From IMG/VR virus record IMGVR_UViG_3300030116_002717, positions 1,773-44,124 of that record: 42,352 nt of DNA; one strand, written 5' to 3'. Source of the DNA: a virus. Both the position numbers and the translations under genes were made by a program. Positions 10,711 to 19,782 of the stretch are shown here, piece after piece; within the stretch, counting starts at the first letter, position 1, and each line of letters opens with the position of its first letter. Under the pieces are notes generated by a model. That model ran no database searches. It was not told the DNA's origin and saw nothing but the letters and a program-made list of their open reading frames with translations.

Positions 10711-12929
10711 TGTACGAGCAGAGTTTAGTAAAGGTTGTAGAACCAATTAAGAAAACAACTATCACGAGACTTAATCGTGGTAAAAAATGGAAATACGGTT
10801 ATGATAAAGACCATGATATCGTCGTTATATCAAAGACTGGGCAAATCGGAGAAATACTCGAAATCCAAGGCCTGCAAATCGCATTGCCGCGTGTGCCCAC
10901 CTCTAATGTGTTTAAACACCAGAAAGACAAATGGGTAAAGACTGAATATCCAAAGGAGCTTAACCGTATAAAAAATATATTCGACTGGAGAGATTATCCA
11001 GACGAACAAAAAGAAAAGTGGTACGACTATATTGACGAAGAGTTCAAACGTAGAGACGAGGGCTTTTGGTTTACAAATAAAGGCGTACCGACATACATAA
11101 CAGGTACACATTACATGTACCTGCAATGGAGCAAGATTGACGTTGGAGCTCCAGACTTTAGAGAGGCGAACAGACTATTCTTTATATTTTGGGAAGCCTG
11201 TAAAGCTGATAAGAGATGCTATGGGATGTGCTACCTTAAAAACCGTCGTTCAGGTTTCTCGTTTATGTCATCAGCTGAAACAGTTAACTTAGCCACTATA
11301 TCGAGTGATAGTAGATATGGTATACTCTCTAAGTCTGGTGCCGATGCAAAGAAGATGTTTACCGATAAGGTTGTGCCTATATCTTTAAATTATCCTTTTT
11401 TCTTCAAGCCAATACAAGACGGTATGGATCGTCCAAAGTCTGAACTTGCGTATAGAGTTCCGGCTAGTAAGTTTACTCGTAAGAAAATACAAACTAACGA
11501 ACAGCTTGAAGAAATAGTAGGTCTTGATACTACGATCGACTGGAAAAACACTGGTGATAATAGCTATGACGGTGAAAAGCTAAACTTGCTAGTACATGAT
11601 GAGAGTGGTAAGTGGGAAAGGCCTGATAACATATTAAACAACTGGCGAGTTACTAAAACCTGTTTAAGGTTAGGTAGTAGAATCGTTGGTAAGTGCATGA
11701 TGGGTAGTACCAGCAACGCGCTAGACAAAGGTGGTGATAACTTTAAAAAACTATACAATGATTCTGACGTCACACGACGAAATCGTAATGGACAAACGAA
11801 GTCTGGCTTATATTCTCTCTTTATCCCAATGGAATGGAACTATGAAGGATTTATTGACGAATACGGACTTCCAGTCTTTGATAGTAGAAGTGATGATGTG
11901 CGACGTGGACCGGACGGTGAACTAATAGACGTAGGTGTTATTGATCATTGGGAAAATGAAGCAGAAGGTTTAAAAGATGATCAAGACGCATTAAACGAGT
12001 TTTACAGACAGTTTCCACGTACTGAAGAGCACGCGTTTAGAGACGAGACTAAAAATAGTATATTTAACTTAATTAAAATATACGAGCAAATAGATTTTAA
12101 CGAAGCTAGCAGACATAGCGCTCACGTTACTACTGGTAGCTTTGGTTGGGTTAATGGTGTTCAAGATACTCAAGTTGTATTTCACCCAGATCCAGGAGGT
12201 AGATTTAAAGTTAGCTGGGTGCCACCTGCTAGCTTGCAAAATAAACAAATAATAAAAAATGGCGTTAAGTTTCCAGGCAACAGCCATGTTGGAGCATTTG
12301 GATGTGATAGTTACGACATTAGTGGTACTGTTGACGGTCGCGGCTCGAAAGGCGCTTTGCACGGATTAACAAAATTTTCTATGGAAGATGCGCCTTCAAG
12401 CACGTTTTTCTTAGAATATGTAGCAAGACCACAAACCGCAGAAATGTTTTTTGAAGATGTATTAATGGCGTTAGTGTTCTACGGCATGCCGTTATTAGCA
12501 GAGAACAATAAACCAAGATTACTCTATTATCTAAGACGTAGAGGTTATAGAGGGTATAGTATGAATAGACCAGACAAGTCTTGGAAGAAGCTATCGGCGG
12601 CTGAAAAAGAAGTTGGTGGTATACCAAACTCAAGCGAAGACATTAAGCAAGCTCACGCTGCTGCTATTGAAATGTATATACAAGAACACGTGGGTAGTCT
12701 TGGTGACGGTGAGTTTGGCACAATGTATTTTAACGATACGCTACTTGATTGGTCTAAGTTTGATATAAATAAAAGAACTAAGTTCGATGCGTCTATAAGT
12801 TCTGGCTTAGCGATTATGGCCTGCAATAGACATCTATACGCACCTAATCCTAAAAAAGAAAAAACAAAGTTGAATTTAAGTATAGCAAAATATAACAACA
12901 ATGGGTATAATTCCCAGATAATTAAATAA
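10710..12929 (+). CDS. terL: Terminase large subunit
   Basis: A 739-residue packaging motor. The ATPase domain shows a Walker A-like loop LKNRRSGFS (residues 176-184) and Walker B LNLLVHDE (291-298, D297/E298). The nuclease domain starts near GAFGCDSYDISG, where D533 would be the first RNase H-fold acidic residue. Upstream, VPTYITGTHYMYLQW and PDFREANRLFFIFW match TerL proteins of marine Bacteroidota podoviruses and crAss-like phages. The Walker A is non-canonical, lacking G-K-S/T, which is tolerated in many TerLs. It is followed two bases later by the portal gene. It acts at the portal vertex to cut and pump DNA. Confidence 0.92.
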   Translation: MYEQSLVKVVEPIKKTTITRLNRGKKWKYGYDKDHDIVVISKTGQIGEILEIQGLQIALPRVPTSNVFKHQKDKWVKTEYPKELNRIKNIFDWRDYPDEQKEKWYDYIDEEFKRRDEGFWFTNKGVPTYITGTHYMYLQWSKIDVGAPDFREANRLFFIFWEACKADKRCYGMCYLKNRRSGFSFMSSAETVNLATISSDSRYGILSKSGADAKKMFTDKVVPISLNYPFFFKPIQDGMDRPKSELAYRVPASKFTRKKIQTNEQLEEIVGLDTTIDWKNTGDNSYDGEKLNLLVHDESGKWERPDNILNNWRVTKTCLRLGSRIVGKCMMGSTSNALDKGGDNFKKLYNDSDVTRRNRNGQTKSGLYSLFIPMEWNYEGFIDEYGLPVFDSRSDDVRRGPDGELIDVGVIDHWENEAEGLKDDQDALNEFYRQFPRTEEHAFRDETKNSIFNLIKIYEQIDFNEASRHSAHVTTGSFGWVNGVQDTQVVFHPDPGGRFKVSWVPPASLQNKQIIKNGVKFPGNSHVGAFGCDSYDISGTVDGRGSKGALHGLTKFSMEDAPSSTFFLEYVARPQTAEMFFEDVLMALVFYGMPLLAENNKPRLLYYLRRRGYRGYSMNRPDKSWKKLSAAEKEVGGIPNSSEDIKQAHAAAIEMYIQEHVGSLGDGEFGTMYFNDTLLDWSKFDINKRTKFDASISSGLAIMACNRHLYAPNPKKEKTKLNLSIAKYNNNGYNSQIIK

Positions 12930-12931
12930 GC

Positions 12932-15304
12932 ATGGCTGAGTCAGTATATGTTAATTTTCCATCTCAAGCTGTACCTGATCTAGAAAAGATTAGTATAGAT
13001 TATGGTTTAAAAGTAGCGCAAGCTATCGAGCAAGAGTGGTTTAGTGATTCTTACGGTAATAGATATAACTCTGAGCAAATAAAATACAGAAACCTAAGAC
13101 TGTATGCTAGAGGTGAACAATCTATACAAAAGTATAAAGATGAGTTGTCAATTAACGGCGATTTATCTTATCTTAATTTAGACTGGAAGCCAGTACCAAT
13201 TATACCTAAGTTTGTAGATATAGTAGTAAACGGTATGTCTGAGCGTTTATTTAAAGTAAATGCTTACGCTCAAGATCAATACGGCACTAGCAAACGAACA
13301 GAGTATATGGAGTCTTTGTTACGTGATATGACGTCAAAAGATTTTAACGACATGGCGGCTGAGATGGTTGGCGTTGATCTATATGAAAATCCAAAAGCAG
13401 AACTACCTGATTCACAAGAAGAGCTAGAGCTACACATGCAGCTTAATTATAAGCAAGCTGTTGAAATAGCTGAAGAGCAAGCTATAGAAACATTACTCAA
13501 AGGAAACGACTACGATTTAACTAGACGTAGATTAATATACGATTTAACAGTATTAGGTTTAGCTTGTGTTAAAACAGATTTTAATTATAGTGAAGGCGCT
13601 AGAGTTAAGTACGTTGATCCAGCTAATATAGTTTATTCGTATACTGAATCTCCACACTTTGATGATATATATTATATAGGTGAAATAAAGACTATACCTA
13701 TTAATGAATTAGCAAAAGAGTTTCCTCATTTAACAGAGTCTGATCTAAAAGAGATATACGACAAAGGTAGTAAAAGATATTTAAGAGGTAAACGTATATA
13801 CGAGGTAGACAAAAACAAAGTTCAAGTTTTATATTTTAATTATAAAACGTATATGAACGACGTTTATAAAATTAAAGAAACAGGCACAGGAGGTTCTAAG
13901 GCTATAGAAAAACCTGATACGTTCAATCCACCACAAGAAAAACAAGGCGATTATCAAAGACTTCAAAGATCTGTAGAGTGTTTATTTGAAGGCGCTATGG
14001 TGTTAGGTACTGACATGTTGTTACAGTGGAATAAAGCAGACAATATGATGCGTAACAAATCTGACTTTAACAAAGTTAAGATGAATTACGCGCTAGTAGC
14101 TCCGCGTATGTATGAAGGTCGCATTGAGTCTTTAGTTAGTAGAATTACAGGATTTGCTGACATGATTCAGCTAACACATTTAAAGCTACAGCAAGTTATG
14201 TCTCGCATGGTACCAGACGGTGTATACCTTGACGCAGACGGTCTTGCTGAAATAGATTTAGGTAACGGAACTAATTACAACCCGCAAGAAGCTCTTAATA
14301 TGTTCTTCCAAACTGGTAGTGTAATTGGTAGAAGCTTCACGTCTGACGGAGATCCTAATCCAGGTAAAGTACCTATTCAACAGATATCTAACGGTGCTGG
14401 GCAAAATAAAATCGGTAGTTTAATAAATACATATAACTACTATTTGCAAATGATTAGAGATGTAACTGGGTTAAATGAGGCTAGAGATGCTAGTGTTCCA
14501 GATCCTCAATCGTTAGTTGGAGTACAAAAACTAGCTGCTGCTAATTCAAACGTAGCAACAAGACATATACTTCTTGGTTCAATGTATTTAACTGCAGAAG
14601 TAGCAGAAGCTTTATCGCTTAGAATATCTGACATATTAGAGTATTCACCTACAGCTGACGCGTTTGTTCAAGCTATAGGCGCACACAATGTAGCTACGTT
14701 AAGCGAGATGTCTGAGTTGTACTTATATGACTTTGGTATATTTATAGAACTAGAGCCAGACGAAGCAGAAAAACAATTATTAGAAAACAACGTTCAAACA
14801 GCACTAAGCGCAGGTTTAATAGATTTAGATGACGCTATAGATATTAGAGAGGTAAAGAACGTTAAACTTGCTAATCAATTATTAAAAATAAAGCGTAAGA
14901 GAAAATTAGAACGTGACGAAGCTCTCAAGCAAAAGAACATACAAGCGCAAGCACAAGCAAATGCGCAAGCTCAACAAGCCGCTGCTCAAGCTGAGATACA
15001 AAAAAATCAGGCAAAAGCTCAAATAGATTTATCATTAGAACAGGCAAGAACACAAGGACGACTAGCACACTTACAAGAAGAGGTTAGGTTGAAGAAAGAG
15101 TTAATGCAGTTTGAGTTTGATTTAAACAACCAAGCAAGAGCTCAAGAGCGACAATCTGCACAGCAGATAGAAGGCATGAGAGAAGCTGGTAAAGATAGGC
15201 GAGAAAATATGAAGCAAACTGCTAAAAAGTTTGAGTCTTCAGGTAATGATATACTTGGAGGCGGAGTGGGTTTAGATAAGTTTAACCCACAAGTTGGAAA
15301 TTAA
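12932..15304 (+). CDS. Portal protein
   Basis: A 790-residue protein placed directly between TerL and the scaffold. Typical portal signatures: YRNLRLYARGEQSIQKYKDE, then LNLDWKPVPIIPKFVDIVVN near residue 90, and central TGFADMIQLTHLKLQQVMSR. A later helix contains RDVTGLNEARDASVPDP, corresponding to the stem/wing junction. From about residue 655 the chain is a Gln/Ala-rich coiled coil (QAQAQANAQAQQAAAQAEIQ), an unusually long C-terminal barrel or crown that may extend into the head. It forms the ring through which DNA passes. Confidence rests on motif memory and gene order. Confidence 0.88.
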   Translation: MAESVYVNFPSQAVPDLEKISIDYGLKVAQAIEQEWFSDSYGNRYNSEQIKYRNLRLYARGEQSIQKYKDELSINGDLSYLNLDWKPVPIIPKFVDIVVNGMSERLFKVNAYAQDQYGTSKRTEYMESLLRDMTSKDFNDMAAEMVGVDLYENPKAELPDSQEELELHMQLNYKQAVEIAEEQAIETLLKGNDYDLTRRRLIYDLTVLGLACVKTDFNYSEGARVKYVDPANIVYSYTESPHFDDIYYIGEIKTIPINELAKEFPHLTESDLKEIYDKGSKRYLRGKRIYEVDKNKVQVLYFNYKTYMNDVYKIKETGTGGSKAIEKPDTFNPPQEKQGDYQRLQRSVECLFEGAMVLGTDMLLQWNKADNMMRNKSDFNKVKMNYALVAPRMYEGRIESLVSRITGFADMIQLTHLKLQQVMSRMVPDGVYLDADGLAEIDLGNGTNYNPQEALNMFFQTGSVIGRSFTSDGDPNPGKVPIQQISNGAGQNKIGSLINTYNYYLQMIRDVTGLNEARDASVPDPQSLVGVQKLAAANSNVATRHILLGSMYLTAEVAEALSLRISDILEYSPTADAFVQAIGAHNVATLSEMSELYLYDFGIFIELEPDEAEKQLLENNVQTALSAGLIDLDDAIDIREVKNVKLANQLLKIKRKRKLERDEALKQKNIQAQAQANAQAQQAAAQAEIQKNQAKAQIDLSLEQARTQGRLAHLQEEVRLKKELMQFEFDLNNQARAQERQSAQQIEGMREAGKDRRENMKQTAKKFESSGNDILGGGVGLDKFNPQVGN

Positions 15305-15321
15305 TTATATAATATTTTATC

Positions 15322-16527
15322 ATGGAACAAGACAACCAAACAGATCTTGAAGAAGTAATCAACGAGATTGAAAATGAAACACCACAAGAAGAGGTAGTAG
15401 AAGAAGTTACACCTGAACTTGATTTAGAAAAATTTAAAAGCAAAGATGACGATACTGTTGTCAAAGTAGATTTAGCAAAACCACCAACTAATGAAACTGA
15501 AGAAAGTGACTCTGACGACACAGGAGTGGCTGGAGTCGATGAAGATGCCGAGCCCGCACAAAGTGAAGACGAAGTACAACCGGAAGGAGAAGCACAAGAA
15601 GAAACACCAGTATTAGAAGAGGTAAAAGAAGAAGAAGAAGAAGTACAAGAGCTAGCTGAAGAAGCTGTAGAAGCTATTGAAGAAGCTCAAGCTACTGGTA
15701 AGCCTTTACCTGAGAATATACAAAAGCTAGTTGACTTCATGGAAGAAACTGGTGGTGATCTTGAGGATTATGTTAGGTTAAACAGAGATGTTAAAGATAT
15801 AGACGATCAAGATGCTTTGTTAGAGTACTATAAAAGAACTAAGCCTCATCTTAACTCTGAAGAAATAAACTTCATGCTTGAAGATACGTTTTCTTTTGAT
15901 GAAGATGTAGATGATGCTAAAGATATTAAACGTAAAAAATTAGCCTTAAAAGAGCAAGTTGCCGAGGCTAAAGCCTACTTAGACGGGCAAAAGTCTAAAT
16001 ACTATGAAGAAATTAAAGCTGGAAGCAAACTTACTGAAGAGCAGCAGAAAGCTATAGATTTTTTCAACAGATACAATAAAGAGTCAGAACAGACGCAGAA
16101 AGTAGCTGAAAGACAAAAACTAGTTTTTAATAAAAAGACTGAACAATTATTTGGAGACAAGTTCAAAGGTTTTGAATATAACGTCGGTGATAAAAAGTTT
16201 AGGTACAATGTTAAAAACGCAGACCAAGTAAAGAAGTCGCAAAGTGATATTAACAACTTTGTTAGAAAGTTTCTAGCAGAAGACAACACTATAGGCGACG
16301 CTAAAGGTTATCACAAAGGTTTGTTTACTGCTATGAATGCTGATGCTATTGCTCAACACTTTTATGAACAAGGTAAAGCTGACGCTATAAAAGATAGTGT
16401 AACTAAAGCTAAAAACGTAAACACTGGCGCTCGCTCTACTATGAGTGAACCACAAGGTGCTTATAGAGTAAAAGTGTTAGGCGATGATTCAAGCTCTTTT
16501 AAATTTAAAATGAAAAATAAAAAATAA
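15322..16527 (+). CDS. Capsid scaffolding protein
   Basis: 401 residues between portal and capsid genes, the usual place of a scaffold. The first ~130 residues are extremely acidic and disordered (LEEVKEEEEEVQELAEEAVE). The middle is helical and coiled (KLALKEQVAEAKAYLDGQ, ERQKLVFNKKTEQLF). The C-terminus is basic and ends SSFKFKMKNKK. Acidic scaffolds with a basic C-terminal tip that binds the capsid protein are well known. The final FKFKMK repeats the N-terminal tag of several small proteins in this window. No protease motif is visible, so removal of the scaffold would need another enzyme or simple exit. Confidence 0.8.
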   Translation: MEQDNQTDLEEVINEIENETPQEEVVEEVTPELDLEKFKSKDDDTVVKVDLAKPPTNETEESDSDDTGVAGVDEDAEPAQSEDEVQPEGEAQEETPVLEEVKEEEEEVQELAEEAVEAIEEAQATGKPLPENIQKLVDFMEETGGDLEDYVRLNRDVKDIDDQDALLEYYKRTKPHLNSEEINFMLEDTFSFDEDVDDAKDIKRKKLALKEQVAEAKAYLDGQKSKYYEEIKAGSKLTEEQQKAIDFFNRYNKESEQTQKVAERQKLVFNKKTEQLFGDKFKGFEYNVGDKKFRYNVKNADQVKKSQSDINNFVRKFLAEDNTIGDAKGYHKGLFTAMNADAIAQHFYEQGKADAIKDSVTKAKNVNTGARSTMSEPQGAYRVKVLGDDSSSFKFKMKNKK

Positions 16528-16533
16528 GAAAAA

Positions 16534-18048
16534 ATGGCAATTAATCCAGGACCTAGTTTGAATAGTGCTCCAGCTGCAAGAAAGCAGGTACTATCTACAA
16601 ACTACCTTGACTTCAACCAAGATATGGGTTGGGCTCAACAATACTTACCAGACCTAATGGAAAAAGAAGCTGAAGTGTTCGGACCAAGAACAATTTCAGG
16701 TTTCCTTTCACAAGTTGGGGCTGAAGAGTCTATGACTGCTGATCAAGTTATTTGGTCAGAGCAATCAAGACTACACCTTTCATACAAAGGTAAAATCATC
16801 GACGGAGCTGGTGGTACTACAGGTGAAACAGCTGTAAATGGACAAGCTCCTTGTAAAATCACTATCGAAAAAGATATCGATGGTCAAGATCTTCACACAA
16901 ACGGACACGGTGTTAGAATTAACGACACTGTTATTGTAGCAGACTCTACTAACGGAATCGTTAAGTGTTTAGTTGTAGGTGTTAGTACAACTACAATCAA
17001 TGTACTACCTTACGATAGAGGCGCTGCTACTTTATCTGCTTCTGCTACTTCTGAGTCTGTAACTATTTTAGTTTACGGTTCTGAGTACGGTAAAGGTATG
17101 TCTTACGTTGAAGGAACATCATCTTCAGACAGACGTGGAGCTAACGAACCTCGTTTCAAAACTTTCCATAACAAGCCAATTATCATGAAAGACTACTACG
17201 AAGTATCTGGATCAGATGCATCTCGTGTAGGCTGGGTTGAAGTTGCTGCTGAAGACGGACAGTCAGGTTACTTATGGTACTTAAAAGCTGAAGCTGATAC
17301 TCGCGCTCGTTTCATGGATTACATTGAAATGGCTATGTTAGAAGCTGAGCTTAACGATACCTCTTCTGTTATCGACGGTGCTACTGATTTCATCGCAGGA
17401 TCTGCTTCTGGTGACAATACTGTAGGTACTGAAGGTTTATTCGCAGCTATTGAAAAGCGCGGTAACGAATCTTCAGGTATCACTGGAGTTAACGCTGCTA
17501 CTGATTTAGCTGAGTTTGACGCTATCTTAGCTGAGTTTGACTCACAAGGTGCTATTGAGGAAAACATGCTTTTCCTTAACCGTGCTACATCTCTAGCTAT
17601 TGATGACATGCTTGCTTCTATGAACTCATACGGAGCTGGTGGTACTTCATACGGAGTGTTTGATAACGATGAAGACATGGCTCTAAACCTTGGATTCTCA
17701 GGTTTCCGCAGAGGTTCTTACGACTTCTACAAGTCTGACTTCCGTTACTTAAACGACAAAGCTACTCGTGGATCTATTAACGCTGCTAACTCAGCTAACG
17801 CTATTCGCGGTGTTATTATTCCAGCTGGTACTTCAACTGTATACGATCAAGCTCTAGGTAGAAACCTTAAGCGTCCGTTCTTACACGTACGCTTCCGTGC
17901 TTCTGCTACTGATGATCGTCGCTTGAAGACTTGGGTTACTGGTTCAGTTGGTGCTGCTACATCTGCGCTTGACGCGATGCAAATGCACATGCTTACTGAG
18001 CGTTGTTTAGTAGTTCAAGGTGCTAACAACTTCATGTTATTGAAGTAA
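16534..18048 (+). CDS. Major capsid protein
   Basis: 504 residues directly after the scaffold and before a strong terminator. It contains a long N-terminal arm (QQYLPDLMEKEAEVFGPRTI), a beta-rich insertion (residues ~95-190) and a spine-like helix (GYLWYLKAEADTRARFMDYI), compatible with an HK97-type fold in crAss-like relatives. Codon choice differs from its neighbours: I count 16 TTC and 3 TTT for Phe, with frequent CGT/CGC for Arg, while neighbours favour TTT and AGA. This is the usual mark of a very highly expressed gene. The leader ends AAGAAAAA at the ATG. It has no obvious cleavage site for a head protease. Confidence 0.88.
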   Translation: MAINPGPSLNSAPAARKQVLSTNYLDFNQDMGWAQQYLPDLMEKEAEVFGPRTISGFLSQVGAEESMTADQVIWSEQSRLHLSYKGKIIDGAGGTTGETAVNGQAPCKITIEKDIDGQDLHTNGHGVRINDTVIVADSTNGIVKCLVVGVSTTTINVLPYDRGAATLSASATSESVTILVYGSEYGKGMSYVEGTSSSDRRGANEPRFKTFHNKPIIMKDYYEVSGSDASRVGWVEVAAEDGQSGYLWYLKAEADTRARFMDYIEMAMLEAELNDTSSVIDGATDFIAGSASGDNTVGTEGLFAAIEKRGNESSGITGVNAATDLAEFDAILAEFDSQGAIEENMLFLNRATSLAIDDMLASMNSYGAGGTSYGVFDNDEDMALNLGFSGFRRGSYDFYKSDFRYLNDKATRGSINAANSANAIRGVIIPAGTSTVYDQALGRNLKRPFLHVRFRASATDDRRLKTWVTGSVGAATSALDAMQMHMLTERCLVVQGANNFMLLK

Positions 18049-18061
18049 ACTATATTTGACG

Positions 18062-18092
18062 AAACTACCTCACCTTCGGGTGGGGTAGTTTT
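18062..18092 (+). terminator. Strong UUCG hairpin terminator after the capsid gene
   Basis: AAACTACCTCACC (18062-18074) and GGTGGGGTAGTTT (18079-18091) form a 13-bp stem with one G-T wobble and a TTCG tetraloop, followed by T/A-rich sequence. It lies 13 bases after the capsid stop. It should define the 3' end of abundant capsid mRNA, with partial read-through to downstream genes that have no evident promoter of their own. Confidence 0.9.
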
Positions 18093-18117
18093 ATATTAAT
18101 TTTTATTATATTATATT

Positions 18118-18945
18118 ATGGCTAAAAAGAAAAAAGAAGAGGTTACAGAAGAACCTCAAGTTGAAGCTGTAGTAGAGGCGCCAGCGCCAAAGCCTACTCC
18201 AGTTGTAAAACAAAAACCAAAAAATACTTGGGAGATAAAAGATAGAATTTATTATCTTAAAGGAAATAAAAAGCCTTTATCTAAAACCATCAGAGCTTCA
18301 AACATATATTGGTTTGACGAAGAAAAAGGTTATGAGCGAGAAATTAAATACTGCTCAAATCAAAGAACACCTTTTGTAGATGAAATGGTTGGAGAGCAAA
18401 GATTAGAACACATTATTTTTAGAAGCGGTAGTTTATTCGTTCCAAAAGAAAAGACAGTGTTACAAAAACTTTTATCTATGTATCACCCTCATAGAGAAAA
18501 AATATTCTATGAATACAAACCAGTTGAGCAAGCTACAAACGAACTTGATTGGTTAGAAATGGAGATCGAAGCTCTTAGCGCGGCTAAAAATATTGATATT
18601 GATATGGCTGAAGCTATTATGAGAGTAGAGATCGGTTCTAGAGTGTCAGAGATGAGTTCTAAGGAACTTAAACGTGATTTGTTATTATACGCTAAGAAAA
18701 ACCCTGTTTTGTTCTTAGAACTTCTTAATGACGATAACGTTATGCTTAGAAACTTTGGCATTAGAGCTGTTGATAAAGGTATACTTAATTTATCAGGAGA
18801 CCAGCGCCACTTTGTTTGGACGTCAACAGGTCGAAAGATAATGACAGTACCTTTTGATGAGCATCCATATTCAGCGCTTGCCGCTTGGTTCAAGACTGAT
18901 GAAGGTATGGAAGTTTACTCTAATATAGAGAAGAGATTAAATTAA
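18118..18945 (+). CDS. Hypothetical head/connector-region protein, 275 aa
   Basis: It starts with a Lys/Pro/Glu-rich disordered arm (MAKKKKEEVTEEPQ, then APAPKPTPVVKQKPK). A compact domain follows from NTWEIKDRIYYLKGNKKPLS through IYWFDEEKGYEREIKYCSNQ. The rest is helical (LDWLEMEIEALSAAKNIDID, ELKRDLLLYAKKNPVLFLEL). I recognise no family name. The position between capsid and connector-like genes suggests a head-completion or vertex protein. It is bracketed by two TTCG hairpins (18062-18092 and 18954-18977), so its message level may be set separately from the capsid gene. Confidence 0.7.
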   Translation: MAKKKKEEVTEEPQVEAVVEAPAPKPTPVVKQKPKNTWEIKDRIYYLKGNKKPLSKTIRASNIYWFDEEKGYEREIKYCSNQRTPFVDEMVGEQRLEHIIFRSGSLFVPKEKTVLQKLLSMYHPHREKIFYEYKPVEQATNELDWLEMEIEALSAAKNIDIDMAEAIMRVEIGSRVSEMSSKELKRDLLLYAKKNPVLFLELLNDDNVMLRNFGIRAVDKGILNLSGDQRHFVWTSTGRKIMTVPFDEHPYSALAAWFKTDEGMEVYSNIEKRLN

Positions 18946-18953
18946 CTAGTTAT

Positions 18954-18977
18954 GTGACTGCCCTTCGGGGTGGTCAC
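18954..18977 (+). terminator. Second UUCG hairpin, weak terminator
   Basis: GTGACTGCCC (18954... offset one base) pairs with GGGTGGTCAC around TTCG, ten pairs with two G-T wobbles. Outer AGTT/AACT bases can extend it across two mismatches. The following sequence is TAAACTTAAAAA, with no proper T-run, so it is more likely a partial terminator or an mRNA 3'-end protector than a full stop. Confidence 0.6.
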
Positions 18978-18995
18978 TAAACTTAAAAACGAATT

Positions 18996-19778
18996 ATGGC
19001 AATAAGTGTAGATACAGTTTATCAAAGAGTTTTAACTCTAGCTAATAAAGAACAAAGAGGTTACATTACTCCGCAGGAGTTTAACTTATTAGCCAACCAG
19101 GCTCAAATGCAAATATTTGAGTCTTATTTTTATGCAAAAAATTTAAGAGATAGAAGAGAGCCCAACAGAGAAAACGTAGTAGACGAAACTAATTTAACAG
19201 AAATGTTAGATACTAAGTTGAATCCTTTTAGATCTGTGGCTGACTTAACAGCGTCTGGCAATAGCGGTACTGACGTAATAGATTTAATGCCTACTACAGC
19301 TACTGTAAATGGTGTAGCTAGAACTGTTTATCAAACTGGTAGATTATTTTACGGAGCTACAGCTGCTACTAGATACCCTATACAAAAAGTTCCTCTTGAA
19401 GAAGCAAGAAGATTTTTCAATACCGGTGCTATAAGACATAGAGGTTTAGGTGATAGCATGGCGGTATATACGGATAGCACTATAGCGGGCTCTGATGTTT
19501 TAATATATGGATCTGGTTCTACATTAGCTACTGGCAGTGCTTCTGCAGAAGTATTTGTAGTTCCACTAGATGTTAACTGGACTTATGTTGTAGTTAATGG
19601 TAAAGCTTTATACAACGCTAGTGATACATCAGGCCAAGACTTTGAGCTTCATGAATCAGAAGAAGATACTGTAGTAAATCTTATACTTGCACTAGCAGGT
19701 ATAGTTATGAATAAGATTGATTTAACTCAGTTAGCTACTAGTGTTGCTGCTGCAGAAACTAACATACAAAATCAATAA
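18996..19778 (+). CDS. Connector or ring-like structural protein, 260 aa
   Basis: The N-terminus TVYQRVLTLANKEQRGYITP, followed by QEFNLLANQAQMQIFESYFY, is a pattern I recall from head-tail connector or ring proteins of crAss-like and marine podoviruses. The rest is beta-rich (VFVVPLDVNWTYVVVNG), and a helical C-terminus ends in an Ala/Gln tail. A VPLEEARRFFNT segment lies near the middle. It sits just after the capsid block and before another ring-like gene, as expected for proteins that extend the portal. The exact ring position is not determinable here. Confidence 0.65.
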   Translation: MAISVDTVYQRVLTLANKEQRGYITPQEFNLLANQAQMQIFESYFYAKNLRDRREPNRENVVDETNLTEMLDTKLNPFRSVADLTASGNSGTDVIDLMPTTATVNGVARTVYQTGRLFYGATAATRYPIQKVPLEEARRFFNTGAIRHRGLGDSMAVYTDSTIAGSDVLIYGSGSTLATGSASAEVFVVPLDVNWTYVVVNGKALYNASDTSGQDFELHESEEDTVVNLILALAGIVMNKIDLTQLATSVAAAETNIQNQ

Positions 19779-19782
19779 TTAA

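Noticed and set aside
14935-15000. Repetitive CAAGC/GCACAA pattern in the portal gene as a CRISPR or tandem repeat
   Set aside because: It simply encodes a Gln/Ala-rich coiled coil; there are no regular spacers.
17319-17678. 119-aa antisense ORF inside the capsid gene
   Set aside because: A Ser/Ala-rich shadow produced by the capsid codon pattern; the sense gene is certain.
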